A DNA stretch of 64,000 bases from Bradyrhizobium sp. 149 (lineage in GTDB: Bacteria > Pseudomonadota > Alphaproteobacteria > Rhizobiales > Xanthobacteraceae). The stretch covers positions 259,001 through 323,000 of the forward strand of contig NZ_JADPKK010000020.1 in assembly GCF_023073915.1 (NCBI RefSeq), read 5' to 3'. The notes under the pieces were generated by a model, which did not search any database, was not told where the DNA came from, and saw only the letters and a list, made by a program, of their open reading frames with translations. Shown here piece after piece: positions 42,835 to 51,641 of this stretch. Each line of letters opens with the position of its first letter. Positions within the stretch are counted from its first letter, which is position 1. The position numbers were made by a program, and so were the translations under genes.

Positions 42835-44421
42835 ATGAGCCGGTATAGGTTTGCGGCGCCGCAAGCAGCGGCGCTGGATTTCAGAACCGAACATCAGATC
42901 GCGAGAGCCGACCGGAACCGGCGGGTCTCCAAGGACCGGAATCGGATAGTGCACGCTCTTCACCCGCTGCTTCGCAAATCCCTGTTCACCCTGTTCGCTG
43001 CGACACTCGCATGCGCCGCATCGCTCGCGCCGCGCGCGGCGAGCGCCGAAGCACTGCTCCTGATCGAAGCCGACAGCGGCAAGGTGTTGCAGGCGGAAAA
43101 CGCGACCATTCCCTGGTATCCGGCTTCCGTCACCAAGATCATGACTGCCTATGTCACCCTGAAGGCGGTCAAGGATGGCAAGCTCACGCTCGACACGCTG
43201 CTCACGGTGTCGCCGACGGCAGCCTCGCAGTCGCCGTCGAAGATGGGGTTCCGCCCTGGAACGCAGCTCACCGTCGACAACGCACTCAAGATGATGATGG
43301 TGAAGTCGGCGAACGATATGGCCGTGGTGCTTGCCGAAGGCGTCGGCGGCTCGATCGACGGCTTCTCCGCGCTGATGAACGATACCGCGCAGAAGCTCGG
43401 CATGACGCAGACGAGCTACGTCAATCCGAATGGCCTGCCCGCCGACGGCCAGATCACGTCGGCGCGCGACCTCGGGATTCTCGCGCGCTCGTTCCTGCGC
43501 GATCTGCCCGAGTACGAGTATTTCGTGCACATTCCGGCAATCCGCTTCGGCAAGCGCGTCACCGGCAATTTCAACAAACTGATCGGCCGCTATCCCGGCG
43601 CCGACGGTTTCAAGACCGGCTTCATCTGCGCCTCCGGCTACAACCTGGTCGCATCGGCCACGCGTAACGGCCGCCGGTTGATCGCCGTCGTGCTCGGTGC
43701 CAACTCCGGTACCGCGCGCGCGGTGAAGGCGGCGCAGCTGCTGGAGCGCGGCTTCTCGCAAGATAATCTCACGTGGCTCCGCCCCTCGCTCGGCACGGTT
43801 GACAAGCTGGTCCCGGTCGACGCCTCGCCGCCGAACCTGCGCGACGACATGTGCGGCGGTCATCGCAAGCGACCGGCCAGCGACGATGACGACGCGCTGA
43901 TCGCGGCAAATGGCGGCACGACGGGATCGGCCTCGGCCACCGGCGGCGAAGCCCAGGTTACCTTCTTCACGGCCGGGCTTCAGCCGCCCCTGATGAAGGC
44001 CTCCGAGCTGATGGCCTCGGCCCCGGCGGCCGCCGACCCCGTGCTGGTCTATACCGGTCCGACCCGCACCGGGACCGCCCTGATCGCGGCAGTCGCGGCC
44101 GATGCCGACCAGCAGGCAACTCCGAAACCGCGTGGCAAGAAGTCGCGCGTCGCCAAGAAGCCTGACGCGGCAGACAAGCCAGCCGACAAGCCGAAGGATG
44201 CCAAGCCTCCCGCCAAGACGGCGGCGGCGAAGCCGGATGCCAAGCCAGCCGACGGCAAGACCGCAGCCAAGCCGGCCGGGACCAAGCACGCGGCGGCCAA
44301 GTCTAATGCGGCCAAATCTGATGCGGCGGCAAAACCTGCGGCAAACGGCGATCCCGCGCCCAAACCCGCCAAGCCCAAGGCTGCGATCAAGCCCGCCGCC
44401 AAGCCGGCCAACAACAGTTAA
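42835..44421 (+). CDS. D-alanyl-D-alanine carboxypeptidase (S11 penicillin-binding protein) with long basic tail
   Basis: Up to 528 residues. A GTG at 42949 would place a normal signal peptide (LFTLFAATLACAASLAPRAASA) at the start and is quite possible. The S11 motifs are all present: SVTK (catalytic Ser and Lys), SAN near residue 160, and KTG in the FKTGF loop near 260. It trims the terminal D-Ala from peptidoglycan stems. The last 120 residues are almost only Lys, Ala, Pro, Asp and Ala repeats, like a histone H1 tail, unusual for the family and perhaps wall- or DNA-binding in nature. Confidence 0.9.
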   Translation: MSRYRFAAPQAAALDFRTEHQIARADRNRRVSKDRNRIVHALHPLLRKSLFTLFAATLACAASLAPRAASAEALLLIEADSGKVLQAENATIPWYPASVTKIMTAYVTLKAVKDGKLTLDTLLTVSPTAASQSPSKMGFRPGTQLTVDNALKMMMVKSANDMAVVLAEGVGGSIDGFSALMNDTAQKLGMTQTSYVNPNGLPADGQITSARDLGILARSFLRDLPEYEYFVHIPAIRFGKRVTGNFNKLIGRYPGADGFKTGFICASGYNLVASATRNGRRLIAVVLGANSGTARAVKAAQLLERGFSQDNLTWLRPSLGTVDKLVPVDASPPNLRDDMCGGHRKRPASDDDDALIAANGGTTGSASATGGEAQVTFFTAGLQPPLMKASELMASAPAAADPVLVYTGPTRTGTALIAAVAADADQQATPKPRGKKSRVAKKPDAADKPADKPKDAKPPAKTAAAKPDAKPADGKTAAKPAGTKHAAAKSNAAKSDAAAKPAANGDPAPKPAKPKAAIKPAAKPANNS

Positions 44422-44609
44422 CGGCACAGAGTTGAAACCGCGCCCTCACTTCGCACTGCGGCAGCGCGGTTCTCGACGATTCCGGTAGCTACTCCCCGAC
44501 CTTTGCCCTAAGCGACGACGACTTGCCACCCGTTCCGGCAAGCTCGATACTGGCGGTAACGAGGCAAGCCCGAGACACAACGGGCTCTGGTATATGAGGG
44601 GAGTTTTCC

Positions 44610-46295
44610 ATGGAGCGCATCTGGCTCAAGCAATATCCGCCCGGCGTGCCTGCCGATATCGAGCCGACGCAATATTCATCGCTGGTCGACCTCCTGGAGG
44701 AGAGCTTTTCCAAGTTCGCCGACCGCAAGGCGTTCATCTGCATGGACAAGTCGATCAGCTATCGCGACCTCGACCAGATGTCGCTGGCGATGGCGTCCTA
44801 CCTGCAAGGGCGAGGCCTGCAACGCGGCGCTCGCGTCGCCATCATGATGCCGAACGTGCTGCAATATCCGGTCGCAACCGCCGCGGTGCTGCGCGCCGGT
44901 TTCGCCGTGGTCAACGTCAACCCGCTCTACACGCCGCGCGAGCTCGAGCACCAGCTCAAGGATTCCGGCGCCGAAGCCATCATCGTGCTGGAAAATTTTG
45001 CCCATACCGTCGAGCAGGTGATCGCCAAGACCGACGTGAAGCACGTCATTGTCGGCAGCATGGGCGACCTGCTCGGCTTCAAGGGCGTGATCGTCAATCT
45101 GGTCGTCCGCCGCGTCAAGAAGATGGTACCGGCCTGGTCACTGCCGGGCGCGGTGTCGTTCAACGATGCGCTCTCGGCCGGTCGCGGCATGTCCTTCAAT
45201 AAGCCAAAACTGTCGCCCGGCGACGTCGCCTTCCTGCAATATACCGGCGGCACCACCGGCGTCTCCAAGGGTGCCACCCTGCTTCATCGTAACATCGTCG
45301 CGAACGTTCTGCAGAACGACGCCTGGCTGCAGCCGGCAATGGCCGCGCCGCCGCATGTCGATCAGCTCATGGTCGTCTGCGCGCTGCCGCTCTATCACAT
45401 CTTCGCCCTGACGGCCTGCTACCTGCTCGCGGTGCGCGCCGGCGGCTGCAATCTCCTGATCCCCAATCCGCGCGACATCCCGGGCTTCATCAAGGAATTG
45501 GCGAAATATCAGGTCAACAACTTCCCGGCCGTGAACACGCTCTACAACGGCCTGATGCACCATCCCGACTTCAAGAAGCTCGACTTCTCCAAGCTGAAAA
45601 TCTCGAACGGTGGCGGCATGGCGGTGCAGCGCCCGGTCGCCGAGCAATGGAAGGCGATCACGGGCTGCTCCATCGCCGAAGGCTACGGCCTGTCGGAGAC
45701 TTCTCCGACCCTGACCTGCAACACCACGACGGATCCCGAGTTCAACGGCACCATCGGCATCCCCGTGCCCTCGACCTGGATCTCGATCCGCGACGACGAC
45801 GGCAACGAGATGCCGCTCGGCCAGCCCGGCGAGATCTGCGCCAAGGGCCCGCAGGTGATGTCGGGCTACTGGAACAGGCCGGAGGAGACCGCCAAGGTGA
45901 TGACCGCGGACGGTTATTTCCGCACCGGCGACATCGGCATCATGGACGAGAAGGGCTACACCAAGATCGTCGACCGCAAGAAGGACATGATCCTGGTCTC
46001 CGGCTTCAACGTCTATCCGAACGAGATCGAGGAAGTGATCGCGAGCAACCCGGGGGTGCTCGAATGCGCCGTCATCGGCATCCCCGATTCCAAGTCGGGA
46101 GAGGCGGTGAAGGCGTTCGTGGTCAAGAAGGACCCGAACCTCACGGCGGAGGCCCTGGTCAAGTTCTGCCAGGAGCAGCTGACGGGCTACAAGGTGCCCA
46201 AGCACATCGAATTCCGCACCGACCTGCCGAAGACCAATGTCGGCAAGATCCTGCGCCGGCAGCTTCGCGACGAGAAGAAGGCGGAGGCGGCATAA
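44610..46295 (+). CDS. fadD: Long-chain fatty acid-CoA ligase
   Basis: 561 residues. The AMP-binding signature LQYTGGTTGVSKGATLLHRN (P-loop) lies near residue 210, the acyl-adenylate motif YGLSETSPTL near 360, and the hinge/core DRKKDMILVSGFNVYP near 455. The catalytic Lys is in KTNVGKILRRQLRDE near 545. It activates long-chain fatty acids to acyl-CoA in the cytoplasm or at the inner membrane. The start has a conventional N-terminus (MERIWLKQYPPGVP). It precedes a DUF924 gene. Confidence 0.93.
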   Translation: MERIWLKQYPPGVPADIEPTQYSSLVDLLEESFSKFADRKAFICMDKSISYRDLDQMSLAMASYLQGRGLQRGARVAIMMPNVLQYPVATAAVLRAGFAVVNVNPLYTPRELEHQLKDSGAEAIIVLENFAHTVEQVIAKTDVKHVIVGSMGDLLGFKGVIVNLVVRRVKKMVPAWSLPGAVSFNDALSAGRGMSFNKPKLSPGDVAFLQYTGGTTGVSKGATLLHRNIVANVLQNDAWLQPAMAAPPHVDQLMVVCALPLYHIFALTACYLLAVRAGGCNLLIPNPRDIPGFIKELAKYQVNNFPAVNTLYNGLMHHPDFKKLDFSKLKISNGGGMAVQRPVAEQWKAITGCSIAEGYGLSETSPTLTCNTTTDPEFNGTIGIPVPSTWISIRDDDGNEMPLGQPGEICAKGPQVMSGYWNRPEETAKVMTADGYFRTGDIGIMDEKGYTKIVDRKKDMILVSGFNVYPNEIEEVIASNPGVLECAVIGIPDSKSGEAVKAFVVKKDPNLTAEALVKFCQEQLTGYKVPKHIEFRTDLPKTNVGKILRRQLRDEKKAEAA

Positions 46296-46311
46296 GGCGC
46301 ACCGCTGGTTC

Positions 46312-46866
46312 ATGACTGAATTCGGCGACATCACGCCGGCCGGCATTCTCGCCTTCTGGCGCGCGGCCGGTCGCGAGCGCTGGTACAGGCACAGCGACGC
46401 TTTCGACGCGGAGGTCAGGCGCCGCTTTCTTCTGCTATGGAAGAGGGCAACTGCCGGCGAACTGGCCTCTTGGGAAGACAGCGACGAGGGCGCACTCGCG
46501 CTCGTCATCGTGCTCGACCAGTTTGCGCGCAACATGTTTCGCGGCACATCGCAGGCCTTTGCCAGCGACGCGCTGGCGCGGGACGTCGCCCGCCGCGCTA
46601 TTGCGCGGGGTGCAGATCAAAGGATCGATCCGGTCCTGCTCGAATTCCTCTATTTGCCCTTCATGCATTCCGAACACCTGGCCGATCAGCTGCATTGCGT
46701 CGCGCTGTTTCAGAACACCGACAATGCCGAGAATTTGAAATACGCGCGGGAGCACGCCGACATCATCCGGCGGTTCGGCCGCTTTCCCCACCGCAACCGC
46801 CTCCTCGACCGCGATACCACCGAGGAGGAACAGGCCTTCCTCGACGGCGGCGGTTTTGCCGGCTGA
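46312..46866 (+). CDS. DUF924 family protein
   Basis: 184 residues from ATG 46312, 16 nt after the fadD stop. Family motifs are present: ILAFWRAAGRERWY at the start, VIVLDQFARNMFRG near residue 65, FLYLPFMHSEHLADQ near 110, and FGRFPHRNRLLDR near 160. These all-alpha proteins are widespread and have a TPR-like fold but no known activity. It probably shares the fadD transcript. Confidence 0.88.
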   Translation: MTEFGDITPAGILAFWRAAGRERWYRHSDAFDAEVRRRFLLLWKRATAGELASWEDSDEGALALVIVLDQFARNMFRGTSQAFASDALARDVARRAIARGADQRIDPVLLEFLYLPFMHSEHLADQLHCVALFQNTDNAENLKYAREHADIIRRFGRFPHRNRLLDRDTTEEEQAFLDGGGFAG

Positions 46867-46974
46867 TGACATAACGGTGAAGGGCCGTGTCCCTCGCCGC
46901 CTCCCCCACCGGCAACATTGTGCAGGGCCGCCGCACGGTCTAAAAAGCGGGACCGATTTTCAGGGAGACTGACG

Positions 46975-47460
46975 ATGGCGATCCAGACTGGCGACAAGCT
47001 GCCCGAGGCGAAATTCCGCGTGATGACGCCCGAAGGCCCGCAGGTGAAGACCACCGACGATATCTTCAAGGGCAAGAAAGTGGCGCTGTTCGCAGTGCCC
47101 GGCGCCTATACCGGCACCTGCCACAAGATGCATCTGCCGAGCATCTTCCTCAATGCCTACGCCCTGAAGGACAAGGGCGTCGACACCATCGCCATCGTCT
47201 CCGTCAACGACGCCTTCGTCATGAACGCGTGGAAGCGCGACACCGACCAGCGCGACGAGGCCATCTTCCTCGCCGACGGCAATGCCGACTTCACCAAGGC
47301 GATCGGCATGGAGCTCGACGCCTCCGGCAACGGTCTCGGCATCCGCTCCAAGCGCTATTCGATGCTGGTCGAGGACGGCGTGGTCAAGAAGCTGAACCTC
47401 GAGGCGATGCCCGGCAAGGTCGAGGTGTCCGGCGGCGATACGCTGCTGGGGCAGCTGTAA
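46975..47460 (+). CDS. Peroxiredoxin, Prx5/AhpC-TSA type
   Basis: 161 residues from ATG 46975, with GGGAGA as ribosome-binding site. The peroxidatic Cys is in PGAYTGTCHKMHLP near residue 48, with Thr three positions earlier, the Prx5 pattern. A resolving Cys is not seen elsewhere, suggesting a 1-Cys or glutathione-coupled mechanism. It reduces hydroperoxides in the cytoplasm. An intergenic repeat follows the stop. Confidence 0.92.
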   Translation: MAIQTGDKLPEAKFRVMTPEGPQVKTTDDIFKGKKVALFAVPGAYTGTCHKMHLPSIFLNAYALKDKGVDTIAIVSVNDAFVMNAWKRDTDQRDEAIFLADGNADFTKAIGMELDASGNGLGIRSKRYSMLVEDGVVKKLNLEAMPGKVEVSGGDTLLGQL

Positions 47461-47490
47461 GCGTTTAGACGCGCCTTGTACCCAAGAGTG

Positions 47491-47581
47491 ACGTCATGCC
47501 CGGGCTTGTCCCGGGCATTCGCGTTCTTGATCACGCGCGGCAAGAGTGCGTGGCCGGATCAAGCCCGGCCACGACGCGTGG
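47491..47581. repeat. Intergenic palindromic repeat (GTCATGCCCGGGC type) plus second hairpin
   Basis: A hairpin centred on ATGCCCGGGCTTGTCCCGGGCAT is followed by GCGTTCTT, and a second hairpin with arms GTGGCCGG and CCGGCCAC lies at 47550-47575. The first 38 nt are almost identical to the element at 60,761. It sits between convergent genes and may also terminate transcription. Confidence 0.7.
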
Positions 47582-47587
47582 AGAGAT

Positions 47588-48052
47588 CTACTCCGCCACC
47601 CTCTGCTGCAACCGCGCCTTCACGATCCCGTCGCGCGCGAGCTGATCGGCGCGTTCGTTCTCGGGATGCCCTGCGTGGCCCTTGACCCAGTGCCAGCGCA
47701 CGTCATGTGCCTTCAGCGCGGCATCGAGGCGCTGCCATAGCTCGACGTTCTTGACCGGCTTCTTGTCGGCGGTGCGCCAGCCGTTGCGCTTCCAGCCGTG
47801 AATCCAGCCGGTGATGCCCTGCCGCACATATTGGCTGTCGGTGTAGAGATCGACGGTGCACGGCTTCTTCAGCGCCTCCAAAGCGGAGATCGCCGCCATC
47901 AACTCCATCTGGTTGTTGGTGGTGTGCGGCTGGCCGCCGTTCAGCTCCTTTTCCGTAGTGCCAAACTTCAGGATCGCGCCCCAGCCTCCGGGCCCGGGGT
48001 TTCCCGAGCACGCGCCGTCGGTATAGATCGTGACGTTGGGACGCTCGCTCAC
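47588..48052 (-). CDS. rnhA: Ribonuclease HI
   Basis: 154 residues from a GTG that overlaps the homoserine kinase stop by 4 nt. The RNase H catalytic carboxylates are visible: Asp in [11 protein letters not shown], Glu in QMELMAA, Asp in YTDSQYV, and the final Asp in ERADQLAR, with the loop His in [12 protein letters not shown]. It removes RNA from RNA-DNA hybrids. The length is standard for bacterial RNase HI. It is the last gene of the ispH-thrB-rnhA operon. Confidence 0.95.
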   Translation of the reverse strand: MSERPNVTIYTDGACSGNPGPGGWGAILKFGTTEKELNGGQPHTTNNQMELMAAISALEALKKPCTVDLYTDSQYVRQGITGWIHGWKRNGWRTADKKPVKNVELWQRLDAALKAHDVRWHWVKGHAGHPENERADQLARDGIVKARLQQRVAE

Positions 48053-49032
48053 GCGACCAGTCCTGACGGCGTCAGCCCGTAGTCGCCCACGGTGGAAACG
48101 CTCTGGTGGAAGCGCAGCTTGCGGACATATTCCAGCGGATCCTTCGGCCGAACCAGCGCGCCGGGCGGAACGTTGAGCCAATCGACCAACCGCGTCAGCA
48201 GGAAGCGGATCGCGGCGCCGCGCGCGAGCAGCGGCAGAGCGGCCTCTTCCGCCTCGGACAATTTTCGCACGCGGCCATAAGCATTGAGGAAGGCGCGCGC
48301 CTTGGTGACGTTGAAGGAATGATCCGGCTCGAAGCACCAGGCGTTGAGGCAGATCGCAACGTCATAGGCGAGCCAGTCGTTGCAGGCGAAGGTGAAGTCG
48401 ATGATCCCGGAGAGCTGGTCGCCGAGGAAGAAGACGTTGTCGTTGAAGAGGTCGGCGTGGATCACTCCTTCGGGCAAATGCTTCGGCCAGACCCCGCTCT
48501 CGAGGTAGTCGAGCTCGGCGGCCAGGAACGCGCGCAGGCCCGGCTGCACCTCGTCGGCCCGACTCGAGGCAGCATCGAATAGCGGCCGCCAGCCCGAGAC
48601 CGACAGCGCATTCGCACGCTTGATCGCGAAATTGGCGCCGGCCAGATGCATCTTCGCCAGCGCCCCGCCGACACCCGCGCAATGGGCGGCGTTCGGCTTG
48701 CGCGGCCAGACGCCTTCGAGAAAGGTGATGATCGCGGCCGGCCGGCCCGACAGCTCGCGCAGCGCCTCGCCGTCTCGTCCCTTCACCGGCAGCGGGCAGT
48801 TGATGCCGTGCTCGGCGAGATGCGTCATCAGCGCGAGGAAGAACGGCAGATCGTTCTTCGCCACGCGCTTCTCATAGAGCGTGAGGATGAACGAGCCCTT
48901 GGTGGTGTGCAGCAGGAAGTTTGAATTCTCGACGCCCTCGGCGATGCCCTTGTAGGAGAGCAATTCGCCGAGATCATATCCGCTCAGGAAATCCGCAAGC
49001 TCGTCGGCGGCAACGTCGGTGTAGACCGCCAT
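48049..49032 (-). CDS. thrB: Homoserine kinase (ThrB, APH-fold)
   Basis: 327 residues. This is the kinase of the aminoglycoside phosphotransferase fold used by many alphaproteobacteria for homoserine phosphorylation in threonine biosynthesis. The catalytic loop [14 protein letters not shown] near residue 190 and IIDFTFA near 210 supply the catalytic Asp, the Asn and the metal-binding Asp. It starts 6 nt after the ispH stop and overlaps rnhA, the conserved gene order of the group. Confidence 0.93.
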   Translation of the reverse strand: MAVYTDVAADELADFLSGYDLGELLSYKGIAEGVENSNFLLHTTKGSFILTLYEKRVAKNDLPFFLALMTHLAEHGINCPLPVKGRDGEALRELSGRPAAIITFLEGVWPRKPNAAHCAGVGGALAKMHLAGANFAIKRANALSVSGWRPLFDAASSRADEVQPGLRAFLAAELDYLESGVWPKHLPEGVIHADLFNDNVFFLGDQLSGIIDFTFACNDWLAYDVAICLNAWCFEPDHSFNVTKARAFLNAYGRVRKLSEAEEAALPLLARGAAIRFLLTRLVDWLNVPPGALVRPKDPLEYVRKLRFHQSVSTVGDYGLTPSGLVA

Positions 49033-49038
49033 GAAGGT

Positions 49039-50007
49039 CTACTCGGCGGCGGCTTCGGGACGCACCTGGCGCGGCAGCGGGAAAAACTCGTTCTCTTCCG
49101 CGGCAGAGACCGTCTCCACATGCAGCGTGAAGCGCTCGGCGAACGCGTCCATGATCTCCTCGACGATCACTTCCGGCGCCGAGGCGCCCGCGGTGATGCC
49201 AAGGCTGGTGATGTTCTCGAACCGCTTCCAGTCGATTTCGGTGGCGCGCTGCGCCAGCACGGCGATCGGGCAGCCCTCGCGTTCGGCGACTTCGCGCAGG
49301 CGTTGCGAGTTCGACGAGTTCGGCGCACCGACCACGATCAGGGCGTCGACCACCGGCGCCACCTTCTTCACCGCGAGCTGGCGGTTGGTGGTGGCGTAGC
49401 AGATGTCTTCCTTGTGCGGCCCGTTGATGTTCGGGAAGCGCTCCTTCAGAAGCGCCACGATCTCCGCGGTGTCGTCGATCGACAGTGTGGTCTGGGTCAC
49501 GAAGGCGAGGTTGTTCGGATCCTTCGGGGCGATGGTCTTGGCGTCCTCGGCGGTCTCGATCAGGGTCACGGCGCCGGTCGGGAGCTGCCCGAGCGTGCCA
49601 ACCACCTCGGGGTGATGGGAATGGCCGATCAGGAAGATCTCGCGGCCGCGCTTGAAGTGGATCGCCGCTTCGCGGTGCACCTTGGTCACCAGCGGGCAGG
49701 TCGCATCCAGCGAGAACAAATTGCGGGACGTGGCGTCGGCCGGAACCGATTTCGGCACGCCATGGGCCGAGAACACCACCGGCGCGGTGGTGTTTTCCGG
49801 GATCTCGGCGAGTTCCTCGACGAAGATCGCGCCCTTCTTCTTCAACCCGTCGACGACGTATTTATTGTGCACAATCTCGTGGCGAACATAGACGGGGGCG
49901 CCGTATTTATCGAGCGCCCGTTCCACGGTGTCGATCGCCCGGACCACCCCGGCGCAGAAGCCGCGGGGAGAACAAAGCACGATCTTGAGGTCTGGTTTGG
50001 CTGGCAT
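49039..50007 (-). CDS. ispH: 4-hydroxy-3-methylbut-2-enyl diphosphate reductase
   Basis: 322 residues from ATG 50007. The three iron-sulfur cluster cysteines are in [13 protein letters not shown] (near residue 18), [11 protein letters not shown] (near 108) and [11 protein letters not shown] (near 205). HIVHNKYVV and SAHGVPKSV give the substrate histidines. The catalytic Glu lies in the conserved [10 protein letters not shown] loop region. It makes IPP and DMAPP in the last MEP-pathway step. It is the first gene of the operon with thrB and rnhA. Confidence 0.96.
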   Translation of the reverse strand: MPAKPDLKIVLCSPRGFCAGVVRAIDTVERALDKYGAPVYVRHEIVHNKYVVDGLKKKGAIFVEELAEIPENTTAPVVFSAHGVPKSVPADATSRNLFSLDATCPLVTKVHREAAIHFKRGREIFLIGHSHHPEVVGTLGQLPTGAVTLIETAEDAKTIAPKDPNNLAFVTQTTLSIDDTAEIVALLKERFPNINGPHKEDICYATTNRQLAVKKVAPVVDALIVVGAPNSSNSQRLREVAEREGCPIAVLAQRATEIDWKRFENITSLGITAGASAPEVIVEEIMDAFAERFTLHVETVSAAEENEFFPLPRQVRPEAAAE

Positions 50008-50260
50008 TGGGCGATCTCGGGACCGAATCACCTCGCCAAATGGGCGGGAAGCGGTCGATGAATGATTAGGGCTTGGGTACGGTCTTACAGGGACTTCAGA
50101 GGGAATTGGGCCCCCTTTCGGGCGCTGTCAAGGCACTATCTATAGCAGAACCATTGCGTGGCTACCCCCTCCGGGCTTATATAGCGCGAATTCCCAGTCA
50201 TCGCTGATGACCACCGGTTTCGCCTCCAAAGGGGTGGGCGAAGCACAAAGGAGATTTGCC

Positions 50261-50956
50261 ATGAGCAACGCACCTCTGATGCCCAAGGCGACCGCCGTCT
50301 GGCTGCTCGACAACACCGCGCTGACCTTCGATCAGGTCGCCGATTTCACCAAAATGCACCCCCTCGAGGTGCGCGCGATCGCCGATGGCGACGCCGCCCA
50401 GGGCATCAAGGGCATGGATCCCCTCTCCAATGGCCAGCTGACCCGCGAGGAGATCGAGAAGGGCGAGAACAACCCGGACTACCGGCTTCGCCTCCAGGAG
50501 AGCAAGGTGGTGCTGCCGCCGCAGCCGAAGCGCAAGGGCCCGCGCTACACCCCCGTCTCGCGCCGCCACGAGCGCCCCAGCGCCATCCTCTGGCTGCTAC
50601 GCAACCATGCCGAGCTCAAGGACGCCCAGATCATGCGCCTGGTCGGCACGACCAAGAGCACGATCGCCAGTGTCCGCGATCGCACCCACTGGAACACCTC
50701 CCAGCTGACGCCGATTGATCCCGTCACCCTCGGCCTCTGCTCGCAGATCGAGCTCGATTTCGAGGTCGCGCGCGCGGCCAAGGAAAAGCCGATCGACGCA
50801 GCCTATGGTGGCGCCACCCTGCTGCCGGCCTCCGAAACCACCAAGAAGGACGAATACGAGCCCGCGGAGAGGTCCAGCGACGACCTCAACGTCGATGCCG
50901 TGTTCGCCAAGCTGAAGACGCTCGGCGGCAAGAAGCAGGACCAGGAGGAGGAGTAA
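50261..50956 (+). CDS. DUF1013 family cell-cycle regulator (TrcR-like)
   Basis: 231 residues from ATG 50261, with AAAGGAG ahead. The family N-terminus (PLMPKATAVWLLDNTALTFDQVADF) and the central YTPVSRRHERPSAILWLLRNH with KSTIASVRDRTHWN are strongly conserved in alphaproteobacteria. The homologue in Caulobacter, TrcR, is an essential RNA-polymerase-associated transcription factor. A helix-turn-helix-like region lies near residues 110-150. A rho-independent terminator follows. Confidence 0.9.
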   Translation: MSNAPLMPKATAVWLLDNTALTFDQVADFTKMHPLEVRAIADGDAAQGIKGMDPLSNGQLTREEIEKGENNPDYRLRLQESKVVLPPQPKRKGPRYTPVSRRHERPSAILWLLRNHAELKDAQIMRLVGTTKSTIASVRDRTHWNTSQLTPIDPVTLGLCSQIELDFEVARAAKEKPIDAAYGGATLLPASETTKKDEYEPAERSSDDLNVDAVFAKLKTLGGKKQDQEEE

Positions 50957-50986
50957 TCCTTCGCTCTCCGTTAATCATCGAATGCG

Positions 50987-51015
50987 AACGCGGCGGGCAA
51001 CCCGCCGCGTTTTTG
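50987..51015 (+). terminator. Rho-independent terminator after the TrcR-like gene
   Basis: Perfect 11-bp stem AACGCGGCGGG (50987-50997) and CCCGCCGCGTT (51001-51011) with a three-base loop CAA, followed by TTTTG. It stands 31 nt after the stop. Confidence 0.9.
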
Positions 51016-51134
51016 TTTGTGCTTCTCCTCTGTCGAGAAGCAGCGCGCTTACGCCTACGGTCCGCGACCGATGGATTCCGCGGTACGGATTCCGGCCTTC
51101 GCCGCAACAACATTGCAGAAACAGCGCGCGCCGC

Positions 51135-51404
51135 TTACGGCCGGTCCGGATGGTTCAGCATGTATTCGCCGAGATCGCGCTGGCGGCGGTCGGCGCGGGT
51201 GGTCGCGGCGCTGCGCTGGACGTCGCGGTCCTTGCGGCAGGCCACGTATTCGGGCGAGCCGACCGCATAGCCACGGCTCTGGCAGACCGCGTCGTCATCG
51301 TCGCCGCCCATCGCCACCGGCGTCTGGTAGCGCGCGGAGCAGGCGGAGAGAATGATCGCGAGCAGCACAGCTGCAAGCAGGCGCGGCCCAGCGGCGAGTG
51401 GCAT
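51135..51404 (-). CDS. Small lipoprotein
   Basis: 89 residues. Lipoprotein signal LLAAVLLAIILSAC with the lipobox Cys at residue 22, then a short acidic region (GGDDDDAVCQSRGY) and a C-terminal region RKDRDVQRSAATTRADRRQRD. Two further Cys (VCQSRG, VACRKD) could form a disulfide. The function is unknown; the gene converges on the TrcR terminator. Confidence 0.72.
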   Translation of the reverse strand: MPLAAGPRLLAAVLLAIILSACSARYQTPVAMGGDDDDAVCQSRGYAVGSPEYVACRKDRDVQRSAATTRADRRQRDLGEYMLNHPDRP

Positions 51405-51483
51405 ACGAGGTCCCCTATCGGCCCGCCCTGTTTAGCGCGGAATGAGGAGAATGTAAGTCCCTGGACGCTGTTCCCGGCTCGAT

Positions 51484-51600
51484 GTCATTCCCCGCGAAAG
51501 CGGGGAATCCAGTACACCGCAACGCTCATTGCGTCACACAACTCCGGCCGCGGCGTAGTGGATCGCCTGCCTGCGCAGGCGATGACAGCGGGTTTGGAGC
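51484..51600. repeat. Intergenic repeat with two hairpins
   Basis: A hairpin ATTCCCCGC/GCGGGGAAT at 51487-51508 and a second CGCCTGC/GCAGGCG at about 51572-51592 frame a less structured middle. The outer GTCATTCC and ATGACAGCGG ends resemble other elements in this window. Confidence 0.6.
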
Positions 51601-51641
51601 AGCGGCGTCGCGCCTCAATCGCTACGCCCCGAGAGCAAATC

